Positions 8,109 through 16,123 are shown, counted from the stretch's first letter. The stretch is 32,481 nt of DNA from an uncultured Alphaproteobacteria bacterium (GCA_949282205.1 CASDOS010000007.1:1-32481); one strand, 5' to 3'. Made by a program: numbers and translations. The notes: a model not told the origin generated them from the letters alone.

Positions 8109-8264
8109 TCCTTATAATTTTTAGTCCGATAATCGCACAGTATCGCGCACCATTTTTTAGAACGCACCCTTTGAGGTGCTTTTTTTGTATGTATTCAAGG
8201 CTTTCAATCAGTCCGATTTTGAGAATTTTTAATTTGGCGATTTTTGATGATTTATCGGACTTTT
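8109..8264 (+). repeat. Dispersed cassette-boundary repeat, copy A (subtype 1)
   Basis: The left half reads TTTTAGTCCGATAA, then CGCGCACCATTTTTTAGA and the hairpin GCACC/GGTGC (8164-8168, 8175-8179) followed by seven T, which makes a rightward terminator. The middle is GTATGTATTCAAGG. The right half is the AGTCCGAT (8210-8217) to ATCGGACTTTT (8254-8264) module. GCACCA followed by T resembles a tRNA 3' end with its trailer. It separates the restriction-modification genes from the phosphatase gene, whose stop codon lies 10 nt beyond it. Subtype 1 (TTTTTTAGAACGCAC) is shared with the copy near 10840. Confidence 0.8.
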
Positions 8265-8274
8265 ATGTTTTTAA

Positions 8275-8832
8275 CTATTTCAAATTATATGGTGCATCTG
8301 ATTTATTTTGGACTTCTATTCCTGTCTCAAAACTTTCAACAAACTCCCAATGACCGTTCTCCAATATAAAATGAAAGCATTGACAATTTTTTATCCCTTC
8401 TACTTTATATCCAGCACACCAACATAATGCGCGGGTAATTCCTCCATGAGAGGCTATAGCAATATTATTAAAAGTGGATGATTTAACTATACTTTCAAGA
8501 AAAGTTTTGACTCTTTCAAAGGTCTCATTGATACGTTTTTGCGTTTCAGAAGTATCATTATACCAAAAGCCGAAAGCAGCTTCGCACAAAGCATCATCTG
8601 TAATTATATCTATATTACTATATTTTTTAGCAATAATATGAGCTGTATCAACAGCACGTTTTAATGGACTTGAATAAATGACTTCTAAAGATTTATCTGA
8701 CAGAAATTCAGATAATTTTTGAGCTTGTTTTTTCCCTATAGTTGTCAAATTGGCACTAGGCTTTCTTCCTGCAATACCTAGCTTATTACCGACGCTTTGT
8801 CCATGTCTAAAAAAATAAAAATGTTTTTTCAT
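8275..8832 (-). CDS. Histidine phosphatase (phosphoglycerate mutase-like) superfamily protein
   Basis: Members of this branch hydrolyse phosphate esters through a phosphohistidine intermediate. The 185-residue protein begins MKKHFYFFRHGQS, with the catalytic RHG at residues 9-11. It has YSSPLKRAVDTAHII (the second conserved Arg region), ALCEAAFGFW (acid residue) and IASHGGITRAL with the second catalytic His. The in-frame ATG 7 codons upstream was not chosen, because GGAG sits 6 nt before this ATG. The physiological substrate is unknown; small-molecule phosphatases, alpha-ribazole phosphatase and sugar phosphatases share this signature. The gene is alone between two copies of the dispersed repeat, which suggests it travelled as a single-gene cassette. 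Confidence 0.87.
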   Translation of the reverse strand: MKKHFYFFRHGQSVGNKLGIAGRKPSANLTTIGKKQAQKLSEFLSDKSLEVIYSSPLKRAVDTAHIIAKKYSNIDIITDDALCEAAFGFWYNDTSETQKRINETFERVKTFLESIVKSSTFNNIAIASHGGITRALCWCAGYKVEGIKNCQCFHFILENGHWEFVESFETGIEVQNKSDAPYNLK

Positions 8833-8933
8833 ATTGGTCTCCATATTAAGCATTTATGTTATTGGTTAATTCGTATATTTTTAGTAAATGCTTTTATTCT
8901 AAGGCCTAAATTTACAAACTTATCATTATTTTC

Positions 8934-9076
8934 ATTCCGATAATTGCATAGTATCTCGCACCATTTTTGATAATGCACCGACTATGATGCTTTTTTTGTA
9001 TGTATTTCAAGCCTTTCAAGCAGTCCGATTTTGAGAATTTTTAATTTGGCGATTTTTATAAACTTATCGGACTTTT
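8934..9076 (+). repeat. Dispersed cassette-boundary repeat, copy B (subtype 2)
   Basis: It contains CATTCCGATAATTGCATAG, then CTCGCACCATTTTTGATA, then GCACC-GACTAT-GATGC followed by TTTTTTT, then GTATGTATTTCAAGCC, and the AGTCCGAT (9022-9029) to ATCGGACTTTT (9066-9076) module. GCACCATTTTTGATA is identical to the end of tRNA-Thr plus its trailer (5673-5687). Subtype 2 (TTTTTGATAATGCACC) is shared with the copy at 13785. The right end of the repeat overlaps the last codons and stop of the ankyrin gene. Confidence 0.8.
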
Positions 9077-10740
9077 AAATGTTTATCTAAGAACTCTTCA
9101 AAATCTTTCGCTTGCTTTGTAATAACATTTTTATTTTCATATTTTTCCGGCGGATAAAAGTCTTCTACTAGAGATGTTGGGGCTCGTTTGAAATTCCCTA
9201 AATATGGAGCTTTTCCACTCAAATAATCATAAACGCTCATTCCTTTTGAATCTTTCAGATTTATGTTCGCTCCTTTTTCTACCAGATATTTTGCTATATC
9301 CAGATGTCCTTCTTGCACGGCATACATCAAGGCCGTACGTTCTCCATTTGCAATGCAAATATTATCCCAACAATTATTATCTTCTAAATTTCCCTTCTTT
9401 GTTTGAGCATTGATATCTGCTCCGGCTTCAAGCAAAATTTTTACGCTCTCCATAAATCCATATTGAGCTGCATACATTAAAGCAGTTTTGCCAAATTCAT
9501 TTTGAGCATTGACATCCGTATTTAAGCCTATGCAATTCAATTTTTTTTCATTATTAGGGCAAGCTTCAATCAATACCTTTAATACATCCGGTCGGTGTAT
9601 GCTTACCATTAAAATTTCATCTTTTTGATCCGGCGTTTCAGGTTCTGTAAAGACTTCCCCTTTTATTTTCTTATTTTCAATCCACGTTTTAATTTCCTGA
9701 ACAGGAACTCCTAAAAAAATCTTATAACGCAACGTGTCTTTATCAACAATAGAACTCTGTGCTGCCATTGGAATCATTATATAATGAGCATAACGATAGG
9801 CTTTTTCCTCAGAAACATTGAACGTTTTTATATAATGTTGTGCTAACTTATCAACCGCTTTATGGAATCCGATACCATGGTTGATTACCTCTGAAAAATA
9901 TTTATGATTCGGATATGATTCCATTGCCCATGCTTCAAGAGGCAATGCCTGCAAATATTCTTGTTCCGGATAATCTAGGCGCTCAAAGTTCCAATCTGGG
10001 TCATAATGATTTAGTATATTTTTATAGACATCTTCTGCCATATGAACATAACGTATTGAACCAGAGGTGTCAAATCTGAGTTCTTGTTGAATATAGTTAT
10101 AATATTCTTCAACGTCTGACGGAAAATCGTATTGCGGATATTGGTCACAATTAGATATATCCAACGTTTCTGCGCCATGACCACCGCCAGCAACATCCAT
10201 AATTGCTGTTAAGTGAAGTTTTTGAGCTGTTGGGCAAGGAACAACTATTTTCCAAGGCACATAACGCATATATATGCTTTGTTTATCCCATATGTTAAAA
10301 AATTTCGAAAAATTAAACGCACCGACTTCTATTAAACAACTTAAATCTTTGTAACAGTTGAGATAATCATCTTTCACTTTATCTTCATATTGGCTTTGAT
10401 ATCTTTCATAAAACGGAGAATCCGGAACAATTTTTTCATATTGTGCAATGACATCTGTATGTAAGCGATGAGCTATTTTCTCAAATTCTGGTGTATTTAC
10501 TTTTTGAGGTTCGTATATACTAAGCAATATTAAATATTCGATAGCGGCAGAGTTATTTTTATCTGCTAATTTTTTTAAGTCTTTTATGGCTTGTTGGGGA
10601 TTATCTTTTATATGTTTTACAATATTTTCATACTGTTTATCAATATCTTGTTCTATTTGTTCCGCTGTAACAAGAGAGGAGAAAAAAAGAAATGCAAAAC
10701 AAATCATAAAAATTATTTTTTTAGCTCGAAACAAAATCAT
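9064..10740 (-). CDS. Exported ankyrin-repeat protein
   Basis: This 558-residue protein has an N-terminal signal peptide (AKKIIFMICFAFLFFSSLVTA, cleavage near residue 26). A long middle part of unknown family (about residues 27-400) is rich in Tyr and contains a PCP-x-AQK-x-HLTAIMD segment. Two clear ankyrin repeats follow near the C-terminus: FGKTALMYAAQYGFMESVKI...GADINAQ and ERTALMYAVQEGHLDIAKY...GANINLKD, with a 16-residue insert holding two Cys between them. A degenerate unit ending near SVYDYLSG follows. Ankyrin modules mediate protein binding, so a periplasmic or secreted binding role is likely. GAGGG lies 7 nt before the ATG. The final residues (LKVR-stop) are encoded by the dispersed repeat, so the original C-terminus may differ. 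Confidence 0.8.
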   Translation of the reverse strand: MILFRAKKIIFMICFAFLFFSSLVTAEQIEQDIDKQYENIVKHIKDNPQQAIKDLKKLADKNNSAAIEYLILLSIYEPQKVNTPEFEKIAHRLHTDVIAQYEKIVPDSPFYERYQSQYEDKVKDDYLNCYKDLSCLIEVGAFNFSKFFNIWDKQSIYMRYVPWKIVVPCPTAQKLHLTAIMDVAGGGHGAETLDISNCDQYPQYDFPSDVEEYYNYIQQELRFDTSGSIRYVHMAEDVYKNILNHYDPDWNFERLDYPEQEYLQALPLEAWAMESYPNHKYFSEVINHGIGFHKAVDKLAQHYIKTFNVSEEKAYRYAHYIMIPMAAQSSIVDKDTLRYKIFLGVPVQEIKTWIENKKIKGEVFTEPETPDQKDEILMVSIHRPDVLKVLIEACPNNEKKLNCIGLNTDVNAQNEFGKTALMYAAQYGFMESVKILLEAGADINAQTKKGNLEDNNCWDNICIANGERTALMYAVQEGHLDIAKYLVEKGANINLKDSKGMSVYDYLSGKAPYLGNFKRAPTSLVEDFYPPEKYENKNVITKQAKDFEEFLDKHLKVR

Positions 10741-10837
10741 GTTATGTCCCTCTAATTATACCATTAATTTTAGCTTAGATTGAAAACATTAAAATTTTAT
10801 TATGATAAGTTTTAACTTCCCTTATTATTTTCTTAAA

Positions 10838-10955
10838 ATCCTCATAACAATTAGTCCGATAATTGCATAATATTGCGCACCATTTTTTAGAACGCACTCT
10901 TTGAGGTGCTTTTTGTAAGTGTCTCAAATCTTTCAGTTGGTTAGATTTTGATGAT
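10838..10955 (+). repeat. Dispersed cassette-boundary repeat, copy C (subtype 1, right half decayed)
   Basis: CAATTAGTCCGATAATTG (10849-10866) is a perfect 6-bp stem with a 6-nt loop in this copy. It is followed by GCGCACCATTTTTTAGA, the hairpin GCAC-TCTTTGAG-GTGC with TTTTT, and a degraded tail in which AGTCCGATTTTG has become GGTTAGATTTTG. The inverted ATCGGACT end is missing. It separates the ankyrin gene from the hydrolase gene. The 10741-11042 interval otherwise contains only AT-rich sequence and the hydrolase promoter region. Confidence 0.7.
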
Positions 10956-11042
10956 TATAAAAGAATTATAAGAATTTTTTGTTTCCTTTACATTTTTTAT
11001 TTTATATGAAATAGTAGTATATAAATTAGTTAGAGAGAGGTT

Positions 11043-11606
11043 ATGAAAGAAGCGCTAATCTTACATGGAACGTGCGATAAAGAGGAGTTTTTTGATGCAA
11101 ATATGCCCCCTCTTTCAAACGCTCATTGGTTTCCTTGGTTACAAAAGCAATTTTTGTGTCATAATTTTTTATGCCAAACACCAGAAATGCCAAATCCTTT
11201 TCATCCAAACTATAAAGAATGGCTAAAAACATTTGAAAATTTTTATAATAAAGATGTCAAAATCATTGTCGGACACAGTGCTGGTGCTGGTTTTATGCTA
11301 AAATATCTGCAACAAAATCCTAAAATTAAATTAGCCAAACTTATTCTTGTTGCACCATGGTTAGATATTGAAAAGGAATGTGCCGATTTTTTAAATTTTC
11401 AAATGAAAAATGATGCCTTAAACAATATTAAAGAAATATCTTTATTTTATTCTACAGATGATGAAAAATCGATTTTAGACAGTGTAGATAAAATTTTATC
11501 TCATTATAAAAATATTAAGGTACATTCTTTTGAGAATAAAGGACACTTTGTTTACAACACTATCGGTTCAACCTTTCCTGAACTTTGGAAAGTTATCACT
11601 GAATAA
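11043..11606 (+). CDS. Alpha/beta serine hydrolase, RBBP9/YdeN type
   Basis: The 187-residue protein fits the small RBBP9/YdeN esterase family in length and motif order. LILHGTCD near the N-terminus forms the oxyanion region. The nucleophile elbow is GHSAG (Ser at about residue 79). The acid lies in FYSTDDEKS and the base in NKGHFVY. The cytoplasm is the likely location, as there is no signal peptide. The natural substrate is unknown; family members are mostly described as carboxylesterases. AGAGAGG precedes the ATG closely. The next gene follows after 73 bp on the same strand and is probably read separately, as it has its own ribosome site. Confidence 0.82.
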   Translation: MKEALILHGTCDKEEFFDANMPPLSNAHWFPWLQKQFLCHNFLCQTPEMPNPFHPNYKEWLKTFENFYNKDVKIIVGHSAGAGFMLKYLQQNPKIKLAKLILVAPWLDIEKECADFLNFQMKNDALNNIKEISLFYSTDDEKSILDSVDKILSHYKNIKVHSFENKGHFVYNTIGSTFPELWKVITE

Positions 11607-11679
11607 TTGTTTTTTCCAATAATTAGCTTATTTTTTAGCTAATAAAATATTTCAATTAGATACTCTAAAGGATAAATAT

Positions 11680-12513
11680 ATGAAAAGCTTATTAAGAATA
11701 GTGCTTGTTTTGTTAATGATATTATCTTCTGCATACCAAACTCAAGCTTCTGGTGGTCTTGAAACAGAAGAAAAACAACATATCCAAAACTTTATTAATC
11801 TTATAAAAGAAAATAATCCCGAAAAAATTGCCCAATATGTAGATTATCCACTTAAAAGATTCAATCCATCACCTGATATAAATAATGAAGCGGAATTCAT
11901 AGAAAAATATAATATGCTTTTTGATAATTATTTAAAAGAAATGATTATAAAATCAGATGTTGAAAAAGATTGGAAACGTGTGGGGTGGCGTGGTTATATG
12001 CTGTATGATGGTATAATTTGGCTTGCCCCAGATAATTATAAATTAAAAGCAATTAATTATACGTCGGATAAAGAAAAAAAGTTTCAACAAAGAATGTTAG
12101 AAGAAAGTAAAAAGGTTCTACATTCGTCTATAAAGGATTTTGCACATCCGATATTGTCCTTTAGAACCGATAATTTCATTATAAGAGTGGATGAAGTGGA
12201 AAGGGAAAATTATAGATATGTCTCCTGGAATAAAAATAAAAGTACATTAGATGAGCCGGATATAGTAATTTTTGATGGTATAAGACATTTCTACGGTAGC
12301 GGTGGAAATCATGATTATTTATTCAAAAATGATAATTATGTATATGTTGTACAAGTTGATGCTTTTTGCAATAAAGGAGATAATTGTTTTAAGTTATGGG
12401 TATATGAATTTGAACAACCAGTAAAAGACTTAAAAACGGTATCTGAAGAGTTATGCTGTAATGAAGGTAATGAACGAACCCCTCTATTATCCGAAAAATC
12501 TTTAGCAAAATAA
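11680..12513 (+). CDS. Exported protein of unknown function
   Basis: The 277-residue protein was not recognised. Residues 1-23 form a signal peptide (KSLLRIVLVLLMILSSAYQTQA, then SGG). The mature part opens with a helical segment (EEKQHIQNFINLIKENNPEKIAQYVDYPL) like the start of NTF2-like or DUF4878-type domains that follow a helix-then-sheet plan. Tyr/Trp-rich strands follow, including WKRVGWRGYMLYDGIIWL and KNDNYVYVVQVDAFC. Cys pairs near the C-terminus (DAFCNKGDNCFK and ELCCNEG) suit an oxidising compartment. AAAGGAT lies 6-7 nt before the ATG. It is convergent with the MFS gene, only 19 bp away, with no obvious terminator hairpin between. Confidence 0.65.
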   Translation: MKSLLRIVLVLLMILSSAYQTQASGGLETEEKQHIQNFINLIKENNPEKIAQYVDYPLKRFNPSPDINNEAEFIEKYNMLFDNYLKEMIIKSDVEKDWKRVGWRGYMLYDGIIWLAPDNYKLKAINYTSDKEKKFQQRMLEESKKVLHSSIKDFAHPILSFRTDNFIIRVDEVERENYRYVSWNKNKSTLDEPDIVIFDGIRHFYGSGGNHDYLFKNDNYVYVVQVDAFCNKGDNCFKLWVYEFEQPVKDLKTVSEELCCNEGNERTPLLSEKSLAK

Positions 12514-12532
12514 AAGGATATTGCTAAATATG

Positions 12533-13696
12533 TTATTTGTTATTTTTTCTTAATGCAAAGAAAAAGATACTATTACTCAATAAAGCTAAAATATACGCCC
12601 ATAACATTGCCGTAAAAGGACTTGTCATATCAGCCAGTATTCCGATTAAAACGGCGCATAAAGAATAAAATAAAGAACTAAACAATGAAATTATTGATAA
12701 AATAGTTGCTCTCTCTTGCTCACTACAATCATTTTGAAAAAGAGTTTCAATGGCAGGCTCCTTTAAGCCACTGCTGAATGTAGAAATTATTTTGATAATT
12801 GGGCTCCATACACTTGCCGCTAAAACAGAAATGATATTGATAAAATTATCCAAACAAGCCCCTAAAAGAATGGTCGTTTTTAATCCCCAATGTTTGGCAG
12901 AAAAGAACGATAGATAATTTCCAAGGCTGTTGGCAAAATGACCGATACTTCTGAATATTCCTAAGCTCCATTCCGGCACAAATTGTTTGAAAAATACAGC
13001 ATTAAAGTCAAAAGCAGCCTCATTCAATCCATAATGCAAAGTTTCAGCCAAAGAAACTCCTCTTAATCTGTTATGCTTAAGAAGATGTCTTATTGAATTA
13101 AAGATATGAATAAGGCTTGTGCTCTTATCTTTATAAGATTTTTTAACTTCTTCGAGTTGTAGTGTTATTGCAAAGGCTATAATGGCGGGTAAGATACTCG
13201 CAAGCATCACGGCACGCAAAGATATAAAAACAAAAATCATACCAATCAAAGAACTTATTGCTAATGAAAGTTGTTCTAAAGATATATTTTTTGAAACTTC
13301 TTGATGATAGTCTTTTTTTCTTTTAATTTGCGCCATACTATCATAAAGCAAAGCGCGATTATTTCCACTAGCTAAAGCCCATGATAGTCCGTTCAAAACA
13401 GAAGCAATTGCTAAAATCAAGTAACTTTCGGCAAAAGCATAAAGTATAAAAGAAAATAGCATTACAGCCGCACCAGCACGGCATACCCATTTTCTACTCC
13501 ATTTGTCAGAAAGACATCCGGTTGGTATTTCTAAAAGTGTAATAGATATATTTTGAATAGCAAAAAGGCTCATTGCTTCAACCAAATTTCCACAGACTTC
13601 GGCAAAAAACAAAATTTTAACAGGATAAAAAAGAATAAAATTTTCCCAGAAACTATACCAATGTAGATATTTTATGTTATTTTCTATCTTTTTCAT
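12533..13696 (-). CDS. Major facilitator superfamily transporter
   Basis: An inner-membrane protein of 387 residues with about 11-12 predicted hydrophobic helices, the size of a typical MFS drug or metabolite exporter. The loop after helix 2 holds a CLSDKWSRKWVCRAGA segment, matching the MFS motif A (G-x-x-x-D-R-x-x-R-R) with changes. The middle loop (LQLEEVKKSYKDKSTS) is charged, as between the two six-helix halves. Substrate is unknown. ATG at 13694-13696 was chosen because it opens a normal basic N-terminus (MKKIENN). A TTG 15 codons upstream would add residues without improving the ribosome site. It is divergent from the repeat at 13785 and the kinase gene. Confidence 0.83.
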   Translation of the reverse strand: MKKIENNIKYLHWYSFWENFILFYPVKILFFAEVCGNLVEAMSLFAIQNISITLLEIPTGCLSDKWSRKWVCRAGAAVMLFSFILYAFAESYLILAIASVLNGLSWALASGNNRALLYDSMAQIKRKKDYHQEVSKNISLEQLSLAISSLIGMIFVFISLRAVMLASILPAIIAFAITLQLEEVKKSYKDKSTSLIHIFNSIRHLLKHNRLRGVSLAETLHYGLNEAAFDFNAVFFKQFVPEWSLGIFRSIGHFANSLGNYLSFFSAKHWGLKTTILLGACLDNFINIISVLAASVWSPIIKIISTFSSGLKEPAIETLFQNDCSEQERATILSIISLFSSLFYSLCAVLIGILADMTSPFTAMLWAYILALLSNSIFFFALRKNNK

Positions 13697-13784
13697 AATT
13701 AAAACTTTTAGGACAATTATGTTCCTTAATATGCTAGTCAAAACTGCTTAATTTTTATTAAATTTTCTTGCTCAAAATTCCAAA

Positions 13785-13897
13785 ACCCTCATAATTTTCA
13801 GTCCGATAACTGCATAGTATCTCGCACCATTTTTGATAATGCACCGACTATGGTGCTTTTTTTGTATGTATTTCAAGCCTTTCAACCAGTCCGATTT
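13785..13897 (+). repeat. Dispersed cassette-boundary repeat, copy D (subtype 2, truncated)
   Basis: CCCTCATAATTTTCAGTCCG opens the copy, as in copy C. CAGTCCGATAACTG then forms a 4-bp stem, followed by CTCGCACCATTTTTGATA (with the 15-nt core identical to the tRNA-Thr end), hairpin GCACC-GACTAT-GGTGC with TTTTTTT, and GTATGTATTTCAAGCC. The copy stops after AGTCCGATTT (13888-13897); the inverted ATCGGACT end is absent. It differs from copy B at only a few positions over the core. The 13697-14019 interval otherwise holds AT-rich sequence containing the promoter region of the P-loop gene. Confidence 0.8.
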
Positions 13898-14019
13898 GCA
13901 TAGTTTTGAAAAGAGTAATTTAAGCAGAATTATTGAGGGCTTAATATATAGTATTTTTCTATTGTATTATCATTGTTATCCGATTAAATTTTACTTAGTA
14001 ATAAAATGAAAGTAAAAAT

Positions 14020-14505
14020 ATGAAAATTTTCATTATAGGTGGCCCAGGAAGCGGAAAATCAACTTTAGCACACAAGCTATCAGAACAATATCATATCCCA
14101 CATATTGATTTAGATGAAATAAATTGGGTAAATGATAGCAGACAATTTTATGGGCAAAAGCGCGATAAAAATCAACGTAAAATAATGTTAGACAACCTAT
14201 TAAACTCTAATTCAGATTGGATTTTTGAAGGAGTTTATTTCAAAGATTGGATTAATCCAATTATTGAACAAGCAGACAAAATAATCATTTTAAAACCATC
14301 CAAATGGATTAGATTTTATAGGTGTACCAAACGATTTCTAAAAAGAAAACTTGGAATAGAGCATTCGCATCATAAAGAAACGCTTATCTCTTTTTGGAAA
14401 TTAATACAATGGAACCATAACTATGACACTTGTTTGACAACATTTTTACAAAAAATCAATAATAAAAAATTGAATAATAAAATTGTAAATGAAAAAGAAA
14501 TCTAA
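14020..14505 (+). CDS. P-loop ATPase/kinase-like protein (FlaR/adenylate-kinase-like)
   Basis: The 161-residue protein begins with a Walker A loop, IIGGPGSGKSTLAHKL (residues 5-20). HIDLDEINWVND follows, then WIFEGVYFKDWINPIIEQADKIIIL with a Walker-B-like hydrophobic strand, and RFYRCTKRFLKRKLG, a basic lid-like region. This pattern is that of the small family annotated as DNA topology modulation protein FlaR or adenylate-kinase-related proteins, which are probably nucleotide or small-molecule kinases. The annotated topology role is not supported by any visible feature. There is no clear Shine-Dalgarno. It may be co-transcribed with the transporter gene 33 bp downstream. Confidence 0.75.
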   Translation: MKIFIIGGPGSGKSTLAHKLSEQYHIPHIDLDEINWVNDSRQFYGQKRDKNQRKIMLDNLLNSNSDWIFEGVYFKDWINPIIEQADKIIILKPSKWIRFYRCTKRFLKRKLGIEHSHHKETLISFWKLIQWNHNYDTCLTTFLQKINNKKLNNKIVNEKEI

Positions 14506-14538
14506 ATTTCCTAACTAAACAAAGATTAAGGATTTAAT

Positions 14539-15423
14539 ATGTATGTTCTGATTGCCTTTTTAACGCCGATTTTACACGCTTTGTCTTGTATTGTGGATGC
14601 GCATTTTTCTAATAATATTTTTAAGAAAGTGCCTTCGCTCGTATTTTATGCCACAATCACCAATATCATTATCATTCCGTTTTTATTTTTCTTCGGAACG
14701 CCGATTATTCCGCCATTAGAGATTTTAGCAATATTGTTTATCATCTCACTCATTGAAGTATGCTATCAAATTCCTTATTATCACGCCCTACATAACATTG
14801 ACACTTCAATTGTTGTTGCGTTATTTGCATTAGGAGAAGTTACTCTTCCCTTTCTTGCTTATTTTATTGTAGGAGAAAAATTGAGCTTTCTGCAATATTT
14901 GGGATTTGGTATTATTTTGTTGTCAACTTTTTTACTGAATTTTGATAGTAAAAAATTTAAGTTAAATATTGCTTTTGTTCTGATGTTGCTTGTTTCTGTT
15001 TTGCTGTCATTGTCAGCAGTGTTATCAAAATATTCTTTGCAAAGTGTGGATTTTGTAACGGTCGTATTCTGGATTGCCCTTTTTGCAACATCAATAAGTT
15101 TGTTTCTTCTAATTGTACCACAATACAGGTCGGATATTATAAGCGCATTTCCGCATTATAAAAAGAAAATCAAGCTATTTCTATTTAACGAAATACTAAA
15201 TCAAACCGGAACCTTAGCTATGATAATAGCTTTAGCTTACCTTCCGGTTTTGGTCGTTGAGACCATTGGTTCATCACAAAGTATATTTACGCTTTTATTG
15301 GGATTTATGCTTTATAAAATCTTCGGCAACCGCTTCAAAGAAAACTTAACCCGACATGATGTAGTTAAAAAACTTATTTCTTTTACTTTCATTATTATCG
15401 GCATTTATATGGTATTACGATAG
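14539..15423 (+). CDS. EamA/DMT-superfamily transporter
   Basis: This 294-residue inner-membrane protein has about ten hydrophobic helices in two halves of five, with the usual DMT length. The first half ends in VGEKLSFLQYLGFGIILLSTFLLNF, the typical end-of-half signature of EamA domains. The second half ends with the matching HDVVKKLISFTFIIIGIYMVLR. A probable exporter of metabolites or drugs; substrate unknown. AAGGA sits 7 nt before the ATG. It is the last clear gene of the accessory region. The interval after it (15424-15509) is AT-rich and carries ACTGTG twice, 15 bp apart. Confidence 0.82.
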   Translation: MYVLIAFLTPILHALSCIVDAHFSNNIFKKVPSLVFYATITNIIIIPFLFFFGTPIIPPLEILAILFIISLIEVCYQIPYYHALHNIDTSIVVALFALGEVTLPFLAYFIVGEKLSFLQYLGFGIILLSTFLLNFDSKKFKLNIAFVLMLLVSVLLSLSAVLSKYSLQSVDFVTVVFWIALFATSISLFLLIVPQYRSDIISAFPHYKKKIKLFLFNEILNQTGTLAMIIALAYLPVLVVETIGSSQSIFTLLLGFMLYKIFGNRFKENLTRHDVVKKLISFTFIIIGIYMVLR

Positions 15424-15509
15424 TTGATTAAGGTTTACAAATAAGAATACTGTGATATAAAAACACTGTGTTAAAGTATTATAATGTTAAATAATTAATT
15501 TGTTCTGTT

Positions 15510-16097
15510 ATGGAAAAATATATTATTATTTTAGGTAATGAAACCACTTACGGTGTACGTCCGGTATTTAAGGCAAAAGTAATGTTGGGAGAATTAAAGA
15601 TTAAGGATAAGGCGAAAATCTATAATGTAACCTCATATGAGTACGGCGAAGGAGTGGTTTTGAGAATGGCTATTGATAAAAAGAATGTCAATAAGGTTTC
15701 TCAAGGAGATAAATTCCTTCTGATGATAGATTTCTTTCGTGACTTGGAACGCACGCCATATGGGCAATGTACAACGCAATTTAGCGGAAACTATATTATG
15801 GTAAGTGATCGAAAAATGTTACACAATTATTTTACGCTAGAATTGGAAGATAATGAGGATTCTCGAAATCTACTGCAAAATAAGAGAGTGAATACAATTT
15901 TTTCTGATGTGGCCGATATCTTTAATTTTACGTTTACGTCTGAGCTTTCGAAGCAAACAGAGTGTCCTAATAATAAACTGAGAGTAAATGTGGAGATGAT
16001 ATATCGATACTACTTTCAAGAAGGGGATACTGTAACTTTGGTTCACAAAGAAACGAAACAAAAAGTGAGTGGTAAGATTGTAAAAGTAATTCAGTAA
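15510..16097 (+). CDS. Unknown protein resembling EF-Tu-type beta-barrel domains
   Basis: The 195-residue protein has no signal peptide or membrane segment. Residues ~15-72 (VFKAKVMLGELKIKDKAKIYNV ... VNKVSQGDKFLLMID, in parts) follow the plan of translation-factor domain II: an opening strand, a G-x-(L/I)-K-x-G/D-x-x-(K/E)-(V/I) turn, then a long loop and a 'GD' turn near the end. The C-terminal part (GDTVTLVHKETKQKVSGKIVKVI) resembles the end of EF-Tu domain III. There is no GTPase domain. This reading is by eye and tentative. No Shine-Dalgarno precedes the ATG, but TATAAT occurs 31 bp upstream, so a short or leaderless-like transcript is possible. Confidence 0.5.
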   Translation: MEKYIIILGNETTYGVRPVFKAKVMLGELKIKDKAKIYNVTSYEYGEGVVLRMAIDKKNVNKVSQGDKFLLMIDFFRDLERTPYGQCTTQFSGNYIMVSDRKMLHNYFTLELEDNEDSRNLLQNKRVNTIFSDVADIFNFTFTSELSKQTECPNNKLRVNVEMIYRYYFQEGDTVTLVHKETKQKVSGKIVKVIQ

Positions 16098-16099
16098 AA

Positions 16100-16123
16100 T
16101 TAAGCCTCCGCAAGGAGGCTTAA
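16100..16123 (+). terminator. GNRA-capped hairpin, probable terminator
   Basis: TTAAGCCTCC (16100-16109) pairs perfectly with GGAGGCTTAA (16114-16123) around the tetraloop GCAA, 2 nt after the stop codon. On the + strand no T-run follows. On the - strand the sequence continues TTAATTTTAC. It is therefore an end-of-transcript structure, perhaps an mRNA-stabilising 3' hairpin rather than a classic terminator. 16124-16353 holds AT-rich sequence with no supported gene. Confidence 0.55.

Noticed and set aside
8121..8155. Dispersed repeats as intact tRNA genes
   Set aside because: Only a T-arm-like motif and a CCA-like end are present; no D-arm or anticodon arm can be drawn upstream in any copy.
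11680..12513. Immunity or toxin partner of the upstream hydrolase
   Set aside because: The protein has a signal peptide and its own ribosome site 73 bp away; there is no toxin-antitoxin or effector-immunity signature to support pairing.
5715..13900. Integrase or transposase driving the dispersed repeats
   Set aside because: All genes in the interval were read on both strands and none has tyrosine or serine recombinase or DDE motifs; the driver, if any, is outside the window.
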